Shown here: one piece after another, positions 53,523-62,975 of the stretch
Layout: each line of letters starts with the position of its first letter
Position numbering within the stretch: the stretch's first letter is position 1
Assembly (NCBI GenBank): GCA_964036045.1
Contig: OZ038393.1
Span: forward strand, 46,244,429-46,308,428
From: Eutreptiella sp. 'Long Island Sound 2002'
Lineage: Eukaryota; Euglenozoa; Euglenophyceae; Eutreptiales; Eutreptiaceae
Direction: 5' to 3'
DNA length: 64,000 nucleotides
Notes under the pieces: model-generated
Told to the model about the DNA's origin: nothing
The model's database searches: none
The model's input: the letters and a program-made list of their open reading frames with translations, nothing else
Made by a program: the position numbers and the translations under genes

Positions 53523-54824
53523 TTAGGGAGCGAACACGTGCGACAGGTGCGCAACGGATGTGGGGTCCCGCAGGTGCACGTGGATCCACAGAAGGGCAGC
53601 GCCCGCGGGGCCCGCTTGTTCATGCGAGGGGGTGTGTGCCCCCTCAATGCGCCGGCGCAAGGCCTCCTCCTCTGTGCGCCTGCGCGGGCCTGCGGGAGGT
53701 TCGGGCCAGGGGCACGCGGCTACCTGGGTGCACCGCGCGCACCTGCTGGCGCCTGTCGACGCTGTGGAGGACACCGTGTCACATTCTCCGCAGAGTCGGC
53801 AGGTGTGTGGGAGGTGGGAGGGCGGCGACCAAGGGTCGAGATGGCGGAGCCAGAGGTCGTCCGGCCTCTGTCGGAGGGGGTCCCGGATCTCTAGCAGGCG
53901 GGCGCGGACGCGGCGCCGGTAGTCCTTGCCAAGCGTCTTCCGCTGGACCTCCCGCCACGTGTCATCGGGGAGGATCCCGTGGTCGTGGAAGGCGGCGATG
54001 AGGTCGTCCCACGCCGGGCGGGGGTGCCCCTGGGGGGGGCTCGCCGTGTACACGTGGCGCCCGGTGAGGTGGGGTGTCAGCGCATCCCATTGGCACCCGT
54101 TCGCGGTGTCTCTGTGGAGGAGGGCCAGCAGGGTGCCGTCCGCGACTGCCTCCCACCCCACTCGCAGCTCTTCGCAGCCGTCTAGCTCCTGGCGCAGTGC
54201 GGCTGCAATGCCGGTGGGCCGCATGAGGAGCAAGGGCCCCTGGGTGTCGCCCAGCCGGGACAGGGCGTCGTCGTATACCGGCCCTTCAGCTTTGAAGTGC
54301 ACCACGGTGAGTTGGGTGGCCCCGGCCTCTGGGGGGTGCCACCGGACTGTGGCCGCAGCGTGTCCCCACGTGCGTATCTCCGTAGCCCGGAGCACGTTGG
54401 CGGCGTGAAGGACGATGCGGGGCGGGACGGGTGTCCTGACGAGTGAGGACACGTCCCCAGTCCATCCCGTTTGCGGCCCCGGGGCCGCCTGCAGCCATTC
54501 CCCCGTCGCCGCGTCCCACGGGTGGTCAGGCCCCGCCCCGCGGATCATGGTGGGTCTTGGCCGGGTGTCCGGCCCCCACCACCGGAGCGGGATGGCGGCG
54601 TATCGTTGCGCAGGGGTCTCCGGGGCGCGCGTGGCGGCGCACCACCGGCTCCACTCCCGCGCCCACTCCTCCCCCACGGTGCGCGCCTCCCATGCGGTCA
54701 TGGAGCCGCGCCCGATGATCCACGGTGGGAAGGGGGCGTCTTGTAGGTGCCTCGAGAACCCCCCCGGCAGGTCCTGGTACGGGTGGGGGCTCTCTTGGGG
54801 CGGGCACTCCAGAGTGCCATTCAC
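53523..54824 (-). CDS. ORF2: unknown protein with Cys-rich C-terminus (433 aa)
   Basis: No nearby ATG: the first GTG is at 54822-54824, the first ATG at 54699-54701, and the frame is open back to a TAG at 54885-54887. It stops at TAA 53523-53525. Distinct segments include WEARTVGEEWAREWSRWC, a central strand-rich part (LTVVHFKAEGPVYDDALS), a basic helix (EVQRKTLGKDYRRRVRARL) and a Cys cluster CRLCGEC ... CARC that could bind zinc. YDDA superficially looks like an RT motif C, but no other RT motif accompanies it. The function is unknown. Confidence 0.6.
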   Translation of the reverse strand: MNGTLECPPQESPHPYQDLPGGFSRHLQDAPFPPWIIGRGSMTAWEARTVGEEWAREWSRWCAATRAPETPAQRYAAIPLRWWGPDTRPRPTMIRGAGPDHPWDAATGEWLQAAPGPQTGWTGDVSSLVRTPVPPRIVLHAANVLRATEIRTWGHAAATVRWHPPEAGATQLTVVHFKAEGPVYDDALSRLGDTQGPLLLMRPTGIAAALRQELDGCEELRVGWEAVADGTLLALLHRDTANGCQWDALTPHLTGRHVYTASPPQGHPRPAWDDLIAAFHDHGILPDDTWREVQRKTLGKDYRRRVRARLLEIRDPLRQRPDDLWLRHLDPWSPPSHLPHTCRLCGECDTVSSTASTGASRCARCTQVAACPWPEPPAGPRRRTEEEALRRRIEGAHTPSHEQAGPAGAALLWIHVHLRDPTSVAHLSHVFAP

Positions 54825-54852
54825 AACACGGAGGGAGGCTACGAAGTCCTTG

Positions 54853-57352
54853 TCAGGGCGCGGGGGAGGGGGAGGGTGGTCGCCCTATGCCGCAGTGAGC
54901 CACGGGTGCGCCCGGGCCGCCGCGCTCTGGGGCTCGCGGAGGAGTTGCTCCAGCCGGTGGTTGCGAAGCTCCCACGCGAAGTCCCCCAGCCGGAGCATGT
55001 GGTGGAGGAAATCGTCCACCGAGGTCCCTCCCGGCGGGTCGCATCGGTCCAGTCCTCAGTCCGGAGCAGAACACCTCCGTCCACGTGGCGCCTGCGGAGC
55101 GCCACGAGGCCACCCACAGGGCCTTGTCCCCAGGTGGGAGGTGGCGGGCCGCCTCGTGTACCGCCTGGCGGTAGCGGGGCCAGAGGAGCCGTGAGTGGGT
55201 GCATCCCACGTGCATGTGCACCGGGGTCTCCTCCGGGCCGCTGCAGAAAAGGCACGGTTGTGGGACGATGGCGACGCCGGAGAGCCGCTTCTTCCGGACG
55301 CGGAGCCTGCGCTGCACCGGCGTGTGGCCGTCTCGGGCCCGCAGCGCCCGGCGGTTGGTGGCTGCCGCGGTCAGGTCCCGGGCGTGGACGTAGGCCGTGG
55401 CGTGGGCCGCACCCAAAGGTGTGTGCCCCCGGTGCGTCAGCGCATGGTCCGTCTGCGCCCATTGCGCGACCTCGCCGAGCACCCGCATCGTGGGGGGCCG
55501 TAGATCGAGATGGCCTTCACGGCCGGCGACAATGAGTTGGGTGTGGCCAGGGTCCGGGGGCGTGGTCTGCAGGACGGTGTCCTGGGACGCCGCCCAGTCC
55601 ACCTTGTGCAGTAGGGCGTCACTGTGGTGCGAGGTGGCTCGGACGTACCAGAACGGGCGCCCGGCGTGTTGCCCTCGCGCGCACAGGCCGTCCCGGAGCC
55701 ACCTCAGGGGCATCTGGTTGACCACCTTTGCTGCGCCCGCGGGGACCCCCGTGGTTCGTTCGCGATCTGCCTGGCGCAGGAGGTGGAGGATGACTTCGGC
55801 GTCCACCGTGTGGACCCATGGTCTGTGGGCACGGTATTGTAGGGGGAGGGAGGCGGCCACCCCCCCCCTGTCGGGCACCGTGCCCGAGATGGCCACCGCC
55901 CACGTGCGGGTGAGGTCGGCGGCGAGAGCGACGCTGGTGGCGTGTTTGCAGGGTCCGCCCCCGGACGCGTCAGAGGAGGTGTGTCCCCAGGTCTCCGGGA
56001 TCCAGTAGTATCCGGTGGGGCTGAGCCACCCCGCGTTGAGGTCGGCGGAATGCCACCAGACGTCGGGGTGGCTGGGGGTCAGTTGGTCCACGCTCGGCGC
56101 CCTGGTGTCGCCTGGGCTGATCGCCGGGTGGTCGTGCAGCCGGATCTCCGCTCCGGCGACCGTGCTTGCCCAGGACCGTAGCGCCGTCACATGTTCCTTG
56201 AGCCACGCCGGGCCCCCGCGCTGGTGCACCACCAGGTGTCCCGTGTCCTCCGGCTGGTCCTCCAGCGCGTGTACCGCCATGTGTGGGTCGTGCGGCACCC
56301 CCGTAGCCACCAGTAGGGCGGTGCCACGGGAGAGCCCACGGGGTTCGGGCTGGCCTGCCCCCACTTGCACTATTACCCAATCGGCCCGGAGCTGCGCTTG
56401 TCCCGTCGCTTGGGTGCATTGGTCGTCCGTGGTCACCAACCACAACGGCGTCGGCGCGTGGGGCCGGGGGCGCAGGGGCTCTGGCCAAGCCACGTCCGCG
56501 TTAGGCTCTTGGTGCTCGCTTTCCGCGAGTACGTCGCGGAGGATGTACATGAGGGCTGCTGGCGGGTGGTACGCCGCCCCCCGCGTGGGGGGGGATAGGC
56601 CATCTCGGCGGCGGTAGCCCCCGCCGTGGAGGTGCAGGCCGTCCGGGGTCACCCGTGGGCCGGTGTGGGCGTCCTGCTTAGCCCTCGTGGGGTGGACGAG
56701 TCTCAGGCGGGGGTCCCGTGTGCCGGTGGTGTGGAAGAGGTGGGCCAGGGCGCCGCGCCACCCAGGGTGGTTGGTGGGCTCCTGCTCACGGCGGCAATAG
56801 TGGAGGTGTTCATCGGCGCATTGGTTGAGGCACTCCCGCACCGCCGTCGGCCACGGATCGTCGTTGTCGGGGAAGGGGTGGCGTGGCCCGTGGTGCCCAT
56901 GCCACAGCGTTGTGTGTGGCACCGTCAGGCGGCACGTGTCGCGGTGTCGCAGCTTGGCGGTGCGCAGCGTGACGATTTTGCCCGGCGGGGACTGTAGTTG
57001 GACATGGGCCGCCCTGGGGCACGCGATGGGGTTGTACATCCCCACTCCCGGGGCGGCCAGGGCCCGGGGTATGCGGTGGACCCAGTCGCCTCCCGCCAGA
57101 GTTGCGAACTCCGGGACGGGGTAGTGCACCTCGGGACATATTCCGTGCGCGCCACCCATCTCCCAGAACATCTTGGTGACCTCGGCGCGCAAGGAGGTTG
57201 CGCGGTGGTGGACGAGTGTACCCACGAGGGCCACCGCTGACTGCTGGCACCGCGTGGGCACCCGTGTGAGCCCCAGGGTCCGGTCATCCTGCAGGCTGTC
57301 CCGTGAGGCGTCGAATGCGTACCGCGCCCTGTCCTTCGCGACCTGGACCTGG
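54853..57352 (-). CDS. ORF1: retroelement polymerase C-terminal part, RNase H-like plus CCHC finger, N-terminus truncated
   Basis: The frame is open from the insertion boundary (57351) to 54853, about 832 codons, with no need for a start codon; the first GTG is at 57261. No RT motif was found, in keeping with 5' truncation. RTWAVAISGT, HTVDAEVILHLLRQAD and FWYVRATSHHSDALL followed by VDWAAS recall the strands and the last His/Asp motif of RNase H. CLFCSGPEETPVHMHVGC (CX2CX8HX4C) is the finger typical of LINE C-termini, followed by a Trp/Arg helix. After about 55070 the translated frame becomes Pro/Gly-rich. A neighbouring minus-strand frame holds LRLGDFAWELRNHRLEQLL and ends at TAG 54885, so a frameshift near 55060 is likely. 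Confidence 0.7.
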
Positions 57353-57367
57353 ACACTAATGCGAAGG
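57353..57367 (+). repeat. Target-site duplication, right (ACACTAATGCGAAGG)
   Basis: Identical to 46621-46635; host repeat sequence continues to the right. Confidence 0.9.
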
Positions 57368-58130
57368 GGAAGGGGGGGGCTGCCTGCATGAAGTTGGCCC
57401 TAGCTCACTCCCAGCCCACCCACTGTATTGCGGCGCAACAGAAGGAGCAGCCCCGGCTTCTCGCGTGGGATCTTTGGAGCGTCCATGCCCAGACTGCGGG
57501 CTCCTCGGCCGCACTCTCTGGCGCGCCTGCTGCGAAGTCATAATAAGGAGGGCATCTGCTTGGTACGCTCCTGGACTCTCATACGATGGGGGAGGGAGGG
57601 TGGTTAGCAGGTAAGAGGCAGCCTCAGGCCTGCCCTAGCTCGCCCCGCCCACCCCCCCTCCCCACCGTAGTATCACGGCACAACGGAACAACCAGGCCTG
57701 CCTCCTCACTCGGGATCTTCCGAGGAGCTTCCATGCCCAGACCATGGGTTGTGTGCCCCCCTCCAGCCGCACCTGTAGGGTGAACCCCAGCCCAAGGCCC
57801 CCACCTTGGGTCGGGGGCATCACCAAGCCCTGCACCGAGCACCGTGCTTTGTGCAGCCCGTGCCGCCGCTGGCAGCAAAAACAAACCCCGTTGTGTCCGA
57901 CACAAGCAGGACATGTCAGTGTGTCATGCTCTTGGTTAGCACCGTGTCAGCATGGGGGGCCTCTGCCAGGCTGCCCCACCCTCATTATTGTGTTGCCGAG
58001 CGCTGCATTGCCGCGCACTACCAGCGCCATATCAAGGAGGGCACTTGCCTGTTAAAGGTCCTGGATGCTAATGTGAAGGGACGGGAGGGGGGTTAGCTGG
58101 TCAGGAGGCACAGGTCATATTAGGGAGGGC
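57368..58130 (+). repeat. Degenerate host repeat, about 230-bp spacing
   Basis: CCCTAGCTC followed by a CCCAGCCCACCC or CCCCGCCCACCC phrase occurs near 57399 and 57628. GGAGGGCATCTGC or GGAGGGCACTTGC occurs near 57547, 58035 and 58126, each followed by TCCTGGA and a G-rich tract. Related phrases lie at 46431-46620. No gene. Confidence 0.6.
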
Positions 58131-58639
58131 ATCTGCCTATTAAGGTATTGGGTGTTACCCCAAAGGATCATATGCAGGATGGCGTCCCGATTGCTGGCGC
58201 TTTGGGGGGAGAGACCACTTTGTTAAGCAGCTGATTGGCTTCCACCCCATCCACCGAGAGGAGCTTGTCTCACGCAGGCCCCCACCCTCCACGATCCCGT
58301 CCACGTAGAAACACAACCTCCCGGCTATTCTGCGCTATGGCTCTGTGCTTTTACGTTCCGCCTGCCCATGGCTCGTTGCCGAGCGGGGCGCGCCTGCTGC
58401 ACGTCTGGCAGAGCGCAATGGGTTCCGTCGCCCCTGCACCACTTCCTTCCGCTCAGGTGCTCCCTGCCCCTGTGATGCCAAGCGGCGACGATGCCTGCCA
58501 GCTGAGCCCCGAGCTAGGCAAAGGTCAGCACCAGTGTCAGCGCCTCCACGGGCGCTGCGGTGCCTGGTAGTGCCCGCTGCCTGCGAGCTGGTGCTAAAAG
58601 GGGTCCCGGCCGCCTGCACCCACTCCGGTGCGCTCCTAC
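58131..58639. other. Unassigned DNA
   Basis: Short frames on both strands without domain features. It links the host repeat with the coiled-coil pseudogene. Confidence 0.4.
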
Positions 58640-61130
58640 TGTGACAGCATGCCCCGTGCTGGCGCAGACCGCAGCACTGCTGTTGATAGGGCTCAAACCA
58701 AGCGACCTCCCGATCCCCCGTATCCGCTTAGCCCATTGATGCCACCAACGCATCTCTCCATTGTTAGAGGTGATTATTTACAAGCTTTGAGATTTGTTAA
58801 GGAGGAAACTGATTGGTTGCAACTCGAGATTGATCATTATGATGGTGTAAACGATCGTAATCAAGGCATTTTGGCCAACAGTCTTGAGGAGTTGCGTGGA
58901 AATTTGCAAGAAGTTACTCGGGTACACCATTCAAATGTTTCAACTTTCTGGGCCGAGGTTGAGGAATGCCAGCATGGTATTGGCAATATGCATCCTGCAA
59001 GTGCATGATATGTGTCACACGTGTCCTTTCCACGATTGGGTAATAAAGTTGACACCATTGAACATCAACTTCGTGAACCGTTTGTGACGGTTAAAGCATT
59101 TCGAAAGTTCACGACGGATTTTCTGTCCATGCAGGGCAAATTCCGGGTTTTTGAAGAATCAATGAAGCAAGTTGAAATGACTGCCAACGGCAATCCGCCA
59201 CCGAATCCTTCCTTGGTTCCATTTGAAGGGACCATTGCTGAATTCTCTTTACGTTTGGATGACATTGCGTCTGAAATTTCGGGTTTGCATCACTCTTTGA
59301 GTGCATTTGATTCTCAGTTGTCATTGTTTTCGTCTCGGTTTGATGGGGTGGAGTCATTTATTGCTCCTCTTCCCCAGGCCGTCGAAGCAATTGGACGGCA
59401 ATTGAAGGAGTTTCAAACGTCGTTTGGAAAAGGTGGAGCAAGGTGTGCTTGCTACTTCCTCACCAAAGACGGACTCACAAGTTAATGCCATATTGGATGA
59501 GCTTCGCACGGCACTTGCAAAGTGTCGACCTGATTTTTCTCTTTCCTCCGAACAGTGTCACACACGCTTTGAGCTTCAGCTACAGGAAAAACGAACACGT
59601 GTTGAGGCTCTCATTGTGGGCTTGAAGACACAATTTGTTACTTCCATACGTGACATGCATGCTAACCGCACACGGCCTGGCCAGCCACAAAAGGCGCCGT
59701 TCAATGCTAACCGCACACGTGAATATAATCAAAGTGTTTCAAAGGTTTGTGAACTATTGAATTCTCGTTGTAAAGCGTTGATCAAAACACAACGAAAATC
59801 TCGAGCACAGGAGCGCATCGCTTCAGGCTTCTATTCCTGGTTTAATAGAGAAAAGGGTGGGCTCACAAGTTTCGACATTCAATGCCTCTCTGGAAGCGAT
59901 GCAAAAGGAAAATTGCGAATGTAGAGGGGACGATGTCTCAAGAGGTAGCACGAGCCGTGGATGCTATGCTGTTGCCTCCTCCCCCCACCAGATCGATCTG
60001 CTTCCCATTTGTTTGTTATGCAACAAGTGGGAAAGGGAGAGTCACGTATAAGCGCACTGGACTCACTTGAGCCAGTGACTACGGCGTTAAGAGGAATAGA
60101 TGCCATTGAGGGGCGTCTTGAGTCCACGACCTTTGATCCGACATTTTCCGCGCGTGTGCATGACATGGAGATGCGTGCAGCGGAACAGGCCTCATTTGCC
60201 GAACTCGTGTTGCAAAGGCTTTGTCAAGTCTTTGAAAGCCGCATGTTGAATTTTTTGTAAGGGGTGGAACATGGCGTGGATAGGAGCCGTGAGGAACTGG
60301 AGGCCGGAGTTAAAGGTCGTTCTGAGCGGATCTCGTCCTTTGAGGGTCTTGCGAAGTCTGCTAGCATGGTGCATGGTATAGGCTGAGAGGACTATCGTAA
60401 GCACCTGGAGGCGGTAGAGAACCGCGCAGGACGCTCTGTGGCTACCGTTGCGGATTCCGTGCACGGCTGAATGGATCGCCTTCGGGAGGATTTCAGGATA
60501 GTTCATGCCCTGGTTAATGCCACCCATTCTCAAAGACATTCTAGCCAGGCGCCATTTGCGTCGGAAGCTGTGGTTAATCCCAAGACTGGTTCAAAGTCTC
60601 ATAGTGTGCAAGCTAACAAGCATCATATACCTTACAATTATGAACCCATGGAAACTGGCACTGAGTTCGGAAGTGCCAAAACACCCACACCCACCGCTAG
60701 TCTGTGTACAACTACCTCATTACATACCCCGCTCCACACGCGCAATACATCGCTCTCTACTTCTAGTGGCTTGCAAATTACTTTTGATCAGCCAGCCACG
60801 CCTACGCTGCCGATGACGGTCCACTCTGAATTGATGCATTGGCTTTTCGATCCTTCAGGTTGGCTTAAGCCTCTGCGAGCGTTGACACCCCCCTCTTCTT
60901 TTGATTTTCATCAATTGGTGCCGAGTGGCATCGCTGATGGAATAACTTCGCATGAGGTTCCAGCACCTCAGGAAAACTTTGAGGTCAGGGTTCCAGAACC
61001 CGGGAAAGCCCAGTCGGGGAGAGGTGTCTTTTGTAAATCTGCTGTTTCATGGTCAGACCCAGATGTGTTGGAAACCCTTCAAAATCATTATAGGGTTCCA
61101 GTATGGAGGCCGGAAGAAAGATGTCCTTGA
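58640..61130 (+). pseudogene. Decayed coiled-coil protein gene, unknown, possibly Gag-like
   Basis: Five + frames line up (to 59008, 59012-59485, 59424-59924, 59961-60260, 60471-61130). The first two share one phase and are split by a TGA at 59006-59008; the rest share another phase, so one frameshift near 59430-59485 and several stops (59922, 60258 and more between) break one protein. The predicted protein is rich in heptad-like helices (YLQALRFVKEETDWLQLEI, ISGLHHSLSAFDSQLSLF, VEALIVGLKTQF) with no zinc knuckle. Codon use and GC are much lower than in 46636-57352. It ends just before the dispersed repeat at 61150. A Gag or ORF1 of another element is possible; so is a host gene relic. Confidence 0.6.
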
Positions 61131-61149
61131 ATTATGCCCTAGGTCTTTT

Positions 61150-61860
61150 GATGTATTCCTGCAAGTTGGTTTTGTAGTGGAAAACCCCAAACCAAAGCAG
61201 CAAGTAGAGCAAGGACTGAATATGGATCGAATCAATGAAATCAATGATTGGTTTTGGAATCCAGTGTAACACAGAAGGGCTGCAGATAGACAAAGCAGGT
61301 ATATGAACATAGATTCAATCACAAATGAATAATGCAAAAGGTTCTAAATGAAAATTGGTCAGACTCTAGCCTCAGTGGTTGCAATAGGCACTTCATGTGC
61401 ACTCTTTTGGGTGAAATGGTGCTGGTTAGGACTGAGGGGCATAGATGTCAGGACCACACAGAAAATGACTTGGCCAAGCAACTGAATTCAGAAACAGTTA
61501 CAAAGTAGGACCACAATAAGTGGTAGATTCAATTGAGTATAGGGGTCTTGGGGTGGGAGACCACTTAGGCTTAACCTCCAAGGCCCACAAGCATGGAATG
61601 CCTGATTTATTTTGGTATGACCTCCATGAAGGAAGGTACCTCCGCTCAGTTGAGTGGTAGGGGTGAACTTCATGGGGGGGGCTAGGGTCACAACCCTAGT
61701 TACCTTGAGAAAGTGTACTTTAGGCCACAAAAGAGAGATAAAAACACTTAAGTTTGTCTCAGCATCAACAAAGGGTTTTAAGGGGGGCTTCGCCTGGATC
61801 AAGCCCTCCAAGAAAGACATGGCAGTGACTTTTTCTTACTCCCCCCTGGAGTACTAGTTG
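61150..61860 (+). repeat. Dispersed repeat, about 700 bp, copy 3
   Basis: Direct copy of 19541-20245 with scattered differences, ending GACATGGCAGTGAC near 61819-61830. The left part includes GAGCAAGGACTGAATATGGA, parallel to 19610-19630. Confidence 0.82.
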
Positions 61861-62079
61861 ATCAAGCTAGTAGGACCAAGGAAAAAGGCTCAAATATTCC
61901 CAAAATTACCTCAGAAAATGCATTAAACTCACAGAAAACATTCTCATCACTTCATAGAAGCCTATCACACTGTATGGACCCTTGAAAAACAGTGTAATGT
62001 ACCGTGAATGATGTCCCTTCGAAGGGGCATTCCTCAAAAGTCGCTGGCGTGCGGCGAAAACTTTTGGAAAAAGTGTGGG
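61861..62079. other. Unassigned AT-rich DNA
   Basis: Could be the body of the SINE-like element that follows on the minus strand. Nothing else recognised. Confidence 0.35.
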
Positions 62080-62165
62080 GGCAGTGGGAATTGAACCCAG
62101 GACTCCCTGTCTAGAGCACATGTGTCTGTCCAGTAGGGTACAGCCGAACGCTCTAATGCGGACGG
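62080..62165 (-). mobile_element. tRNA-like SINE head (candidate), Arg(TCT)-like
   Basis: On the minus strand GGTTCAATTCC matches the B-box exactly. CTGT/ACAG forms a 4-bp D-stem around ACCCTACTGG. An anticodon-like arm has loop GCTCTAG with one stem mismatch and C in place of the usual T at position 33. The acceptor ends do not pair, so it is not a functional tRNA. It most resembles a tRNA-Arg-derived SINE head. Confidence 0.45.
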
Positions 62166-62975
62166 TTATCGCCGTATAAACAGCGTTTTAGTAAACGTCC
62201 TGACCAAGGGCCAGGGCGGAGCAATACTCCCAATGGAGGACACAAACCCCCAGGAGCTGAAAAAAATAGAAAATGGAACCAGCAGGGAGTGATTCCTGCG
62301 GTTTTGCGGAAGGGGCTGCGATTTAGCAAGTGAAATCGTTGAAAATCGACGAAACCACGCGGGAAATCGTCATTTTTACACATAACTTAAAGTCGCAGAC
62401 AAGCGCAAACGAAGCGGACGCCAAGAAAAGGGTTGCGCAAGCGAAAACGGCATTTGCAAAAGAAGGTATGAGCCGTAGTTTTTAAAGTTTTAAAGAAAAT
62501 TTTTGCACAGTTGCATCAAAATTTTTACAAACTTCAGAGTAAAGTATTCACAATCAGCCCGCACCACAGAGCAGTTCAACCACCCGTCTCTCAGGTATGT
62601 CTGTGTCATTTCACACTCACGCATTGCGTTCGTGTTGGTTGCTCCGTCAAAACGTTAGGGTTGTTAACGCTGTGCTCGTTGGGGGGTCGGGTGTTCATCT
62701 CGCGTGCTCTGCACAGGTGAAAGCAGGAGTGAAAGGTATGTGATGCGAATGGAGCGCGCAGCGCGTATGTAGGGTTAGAATATGCGCTGTGCTCGCGACG
62801 CATGTGCCTAATCTAGGCATCCACACGCTGTATCGCTTCACCTGTATCCCTAATCCACCCTTGTTTCTTTTCTCACAGGTTAGCGTTCGTACGTGTGCGG
62901 CCGTAGCGTTCAAGTTGAGTTGCTTAAAACGCTTAGGTTTGTTTTGTGTTCGTTTCAATGCGGCATTCACACGAT
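62166..62975. other. Unassigned DNA, possibly the outer part of the inverted LTR
   Basis: No gene or clear repeat. 62500-62975 may belong to the LTR that starts at 62976, since the matching part of the first LTR also has a soft edge. Confidence 0.4.

Larger units (their letters stand above)
46636..57352 (-). mobile_element. 10.7-kb multi-ORF retroelement, unfamiliar, 5'-truncated
   Basis: Bounded by a 15-bp TSD. On the minus strand it runs from 57352 (5') to 46636 (3') and ends in about three AAACCTC units. It carries ORF1 (C-terminal part of a retroelement polymerase with RNase H-like segment and CCHC finger), then ORF2, ORF3 and ORF4, then a 3.5-kb GC-rich 3' region containing a 1.1-kb tandem duplication. 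Spacers between frames are about 40-60 bases. ORF1 is open through the 5' boundary, so the RT was probably lost by 5' truncation. The last kilobase recurs at 38159-39175. Non-LTR retrotransposition is the best explanation of tail, TSD and truncation, but three extra ORFs downstream of the polymerase are not the usual plan. Confidence 0.8.

Noticed and set aside
53523-54824. VYDDAL in ORF2 as an RT catalytic motif
   Set aside because: No motif A, B or other RT sequence in order around it, so the match is by chance.
62080-62165. Functional tRNA-Arg gene
   Set aside because: The acceptor arms do not pair, the anticodon stem has a mismatch and position 33 is C.
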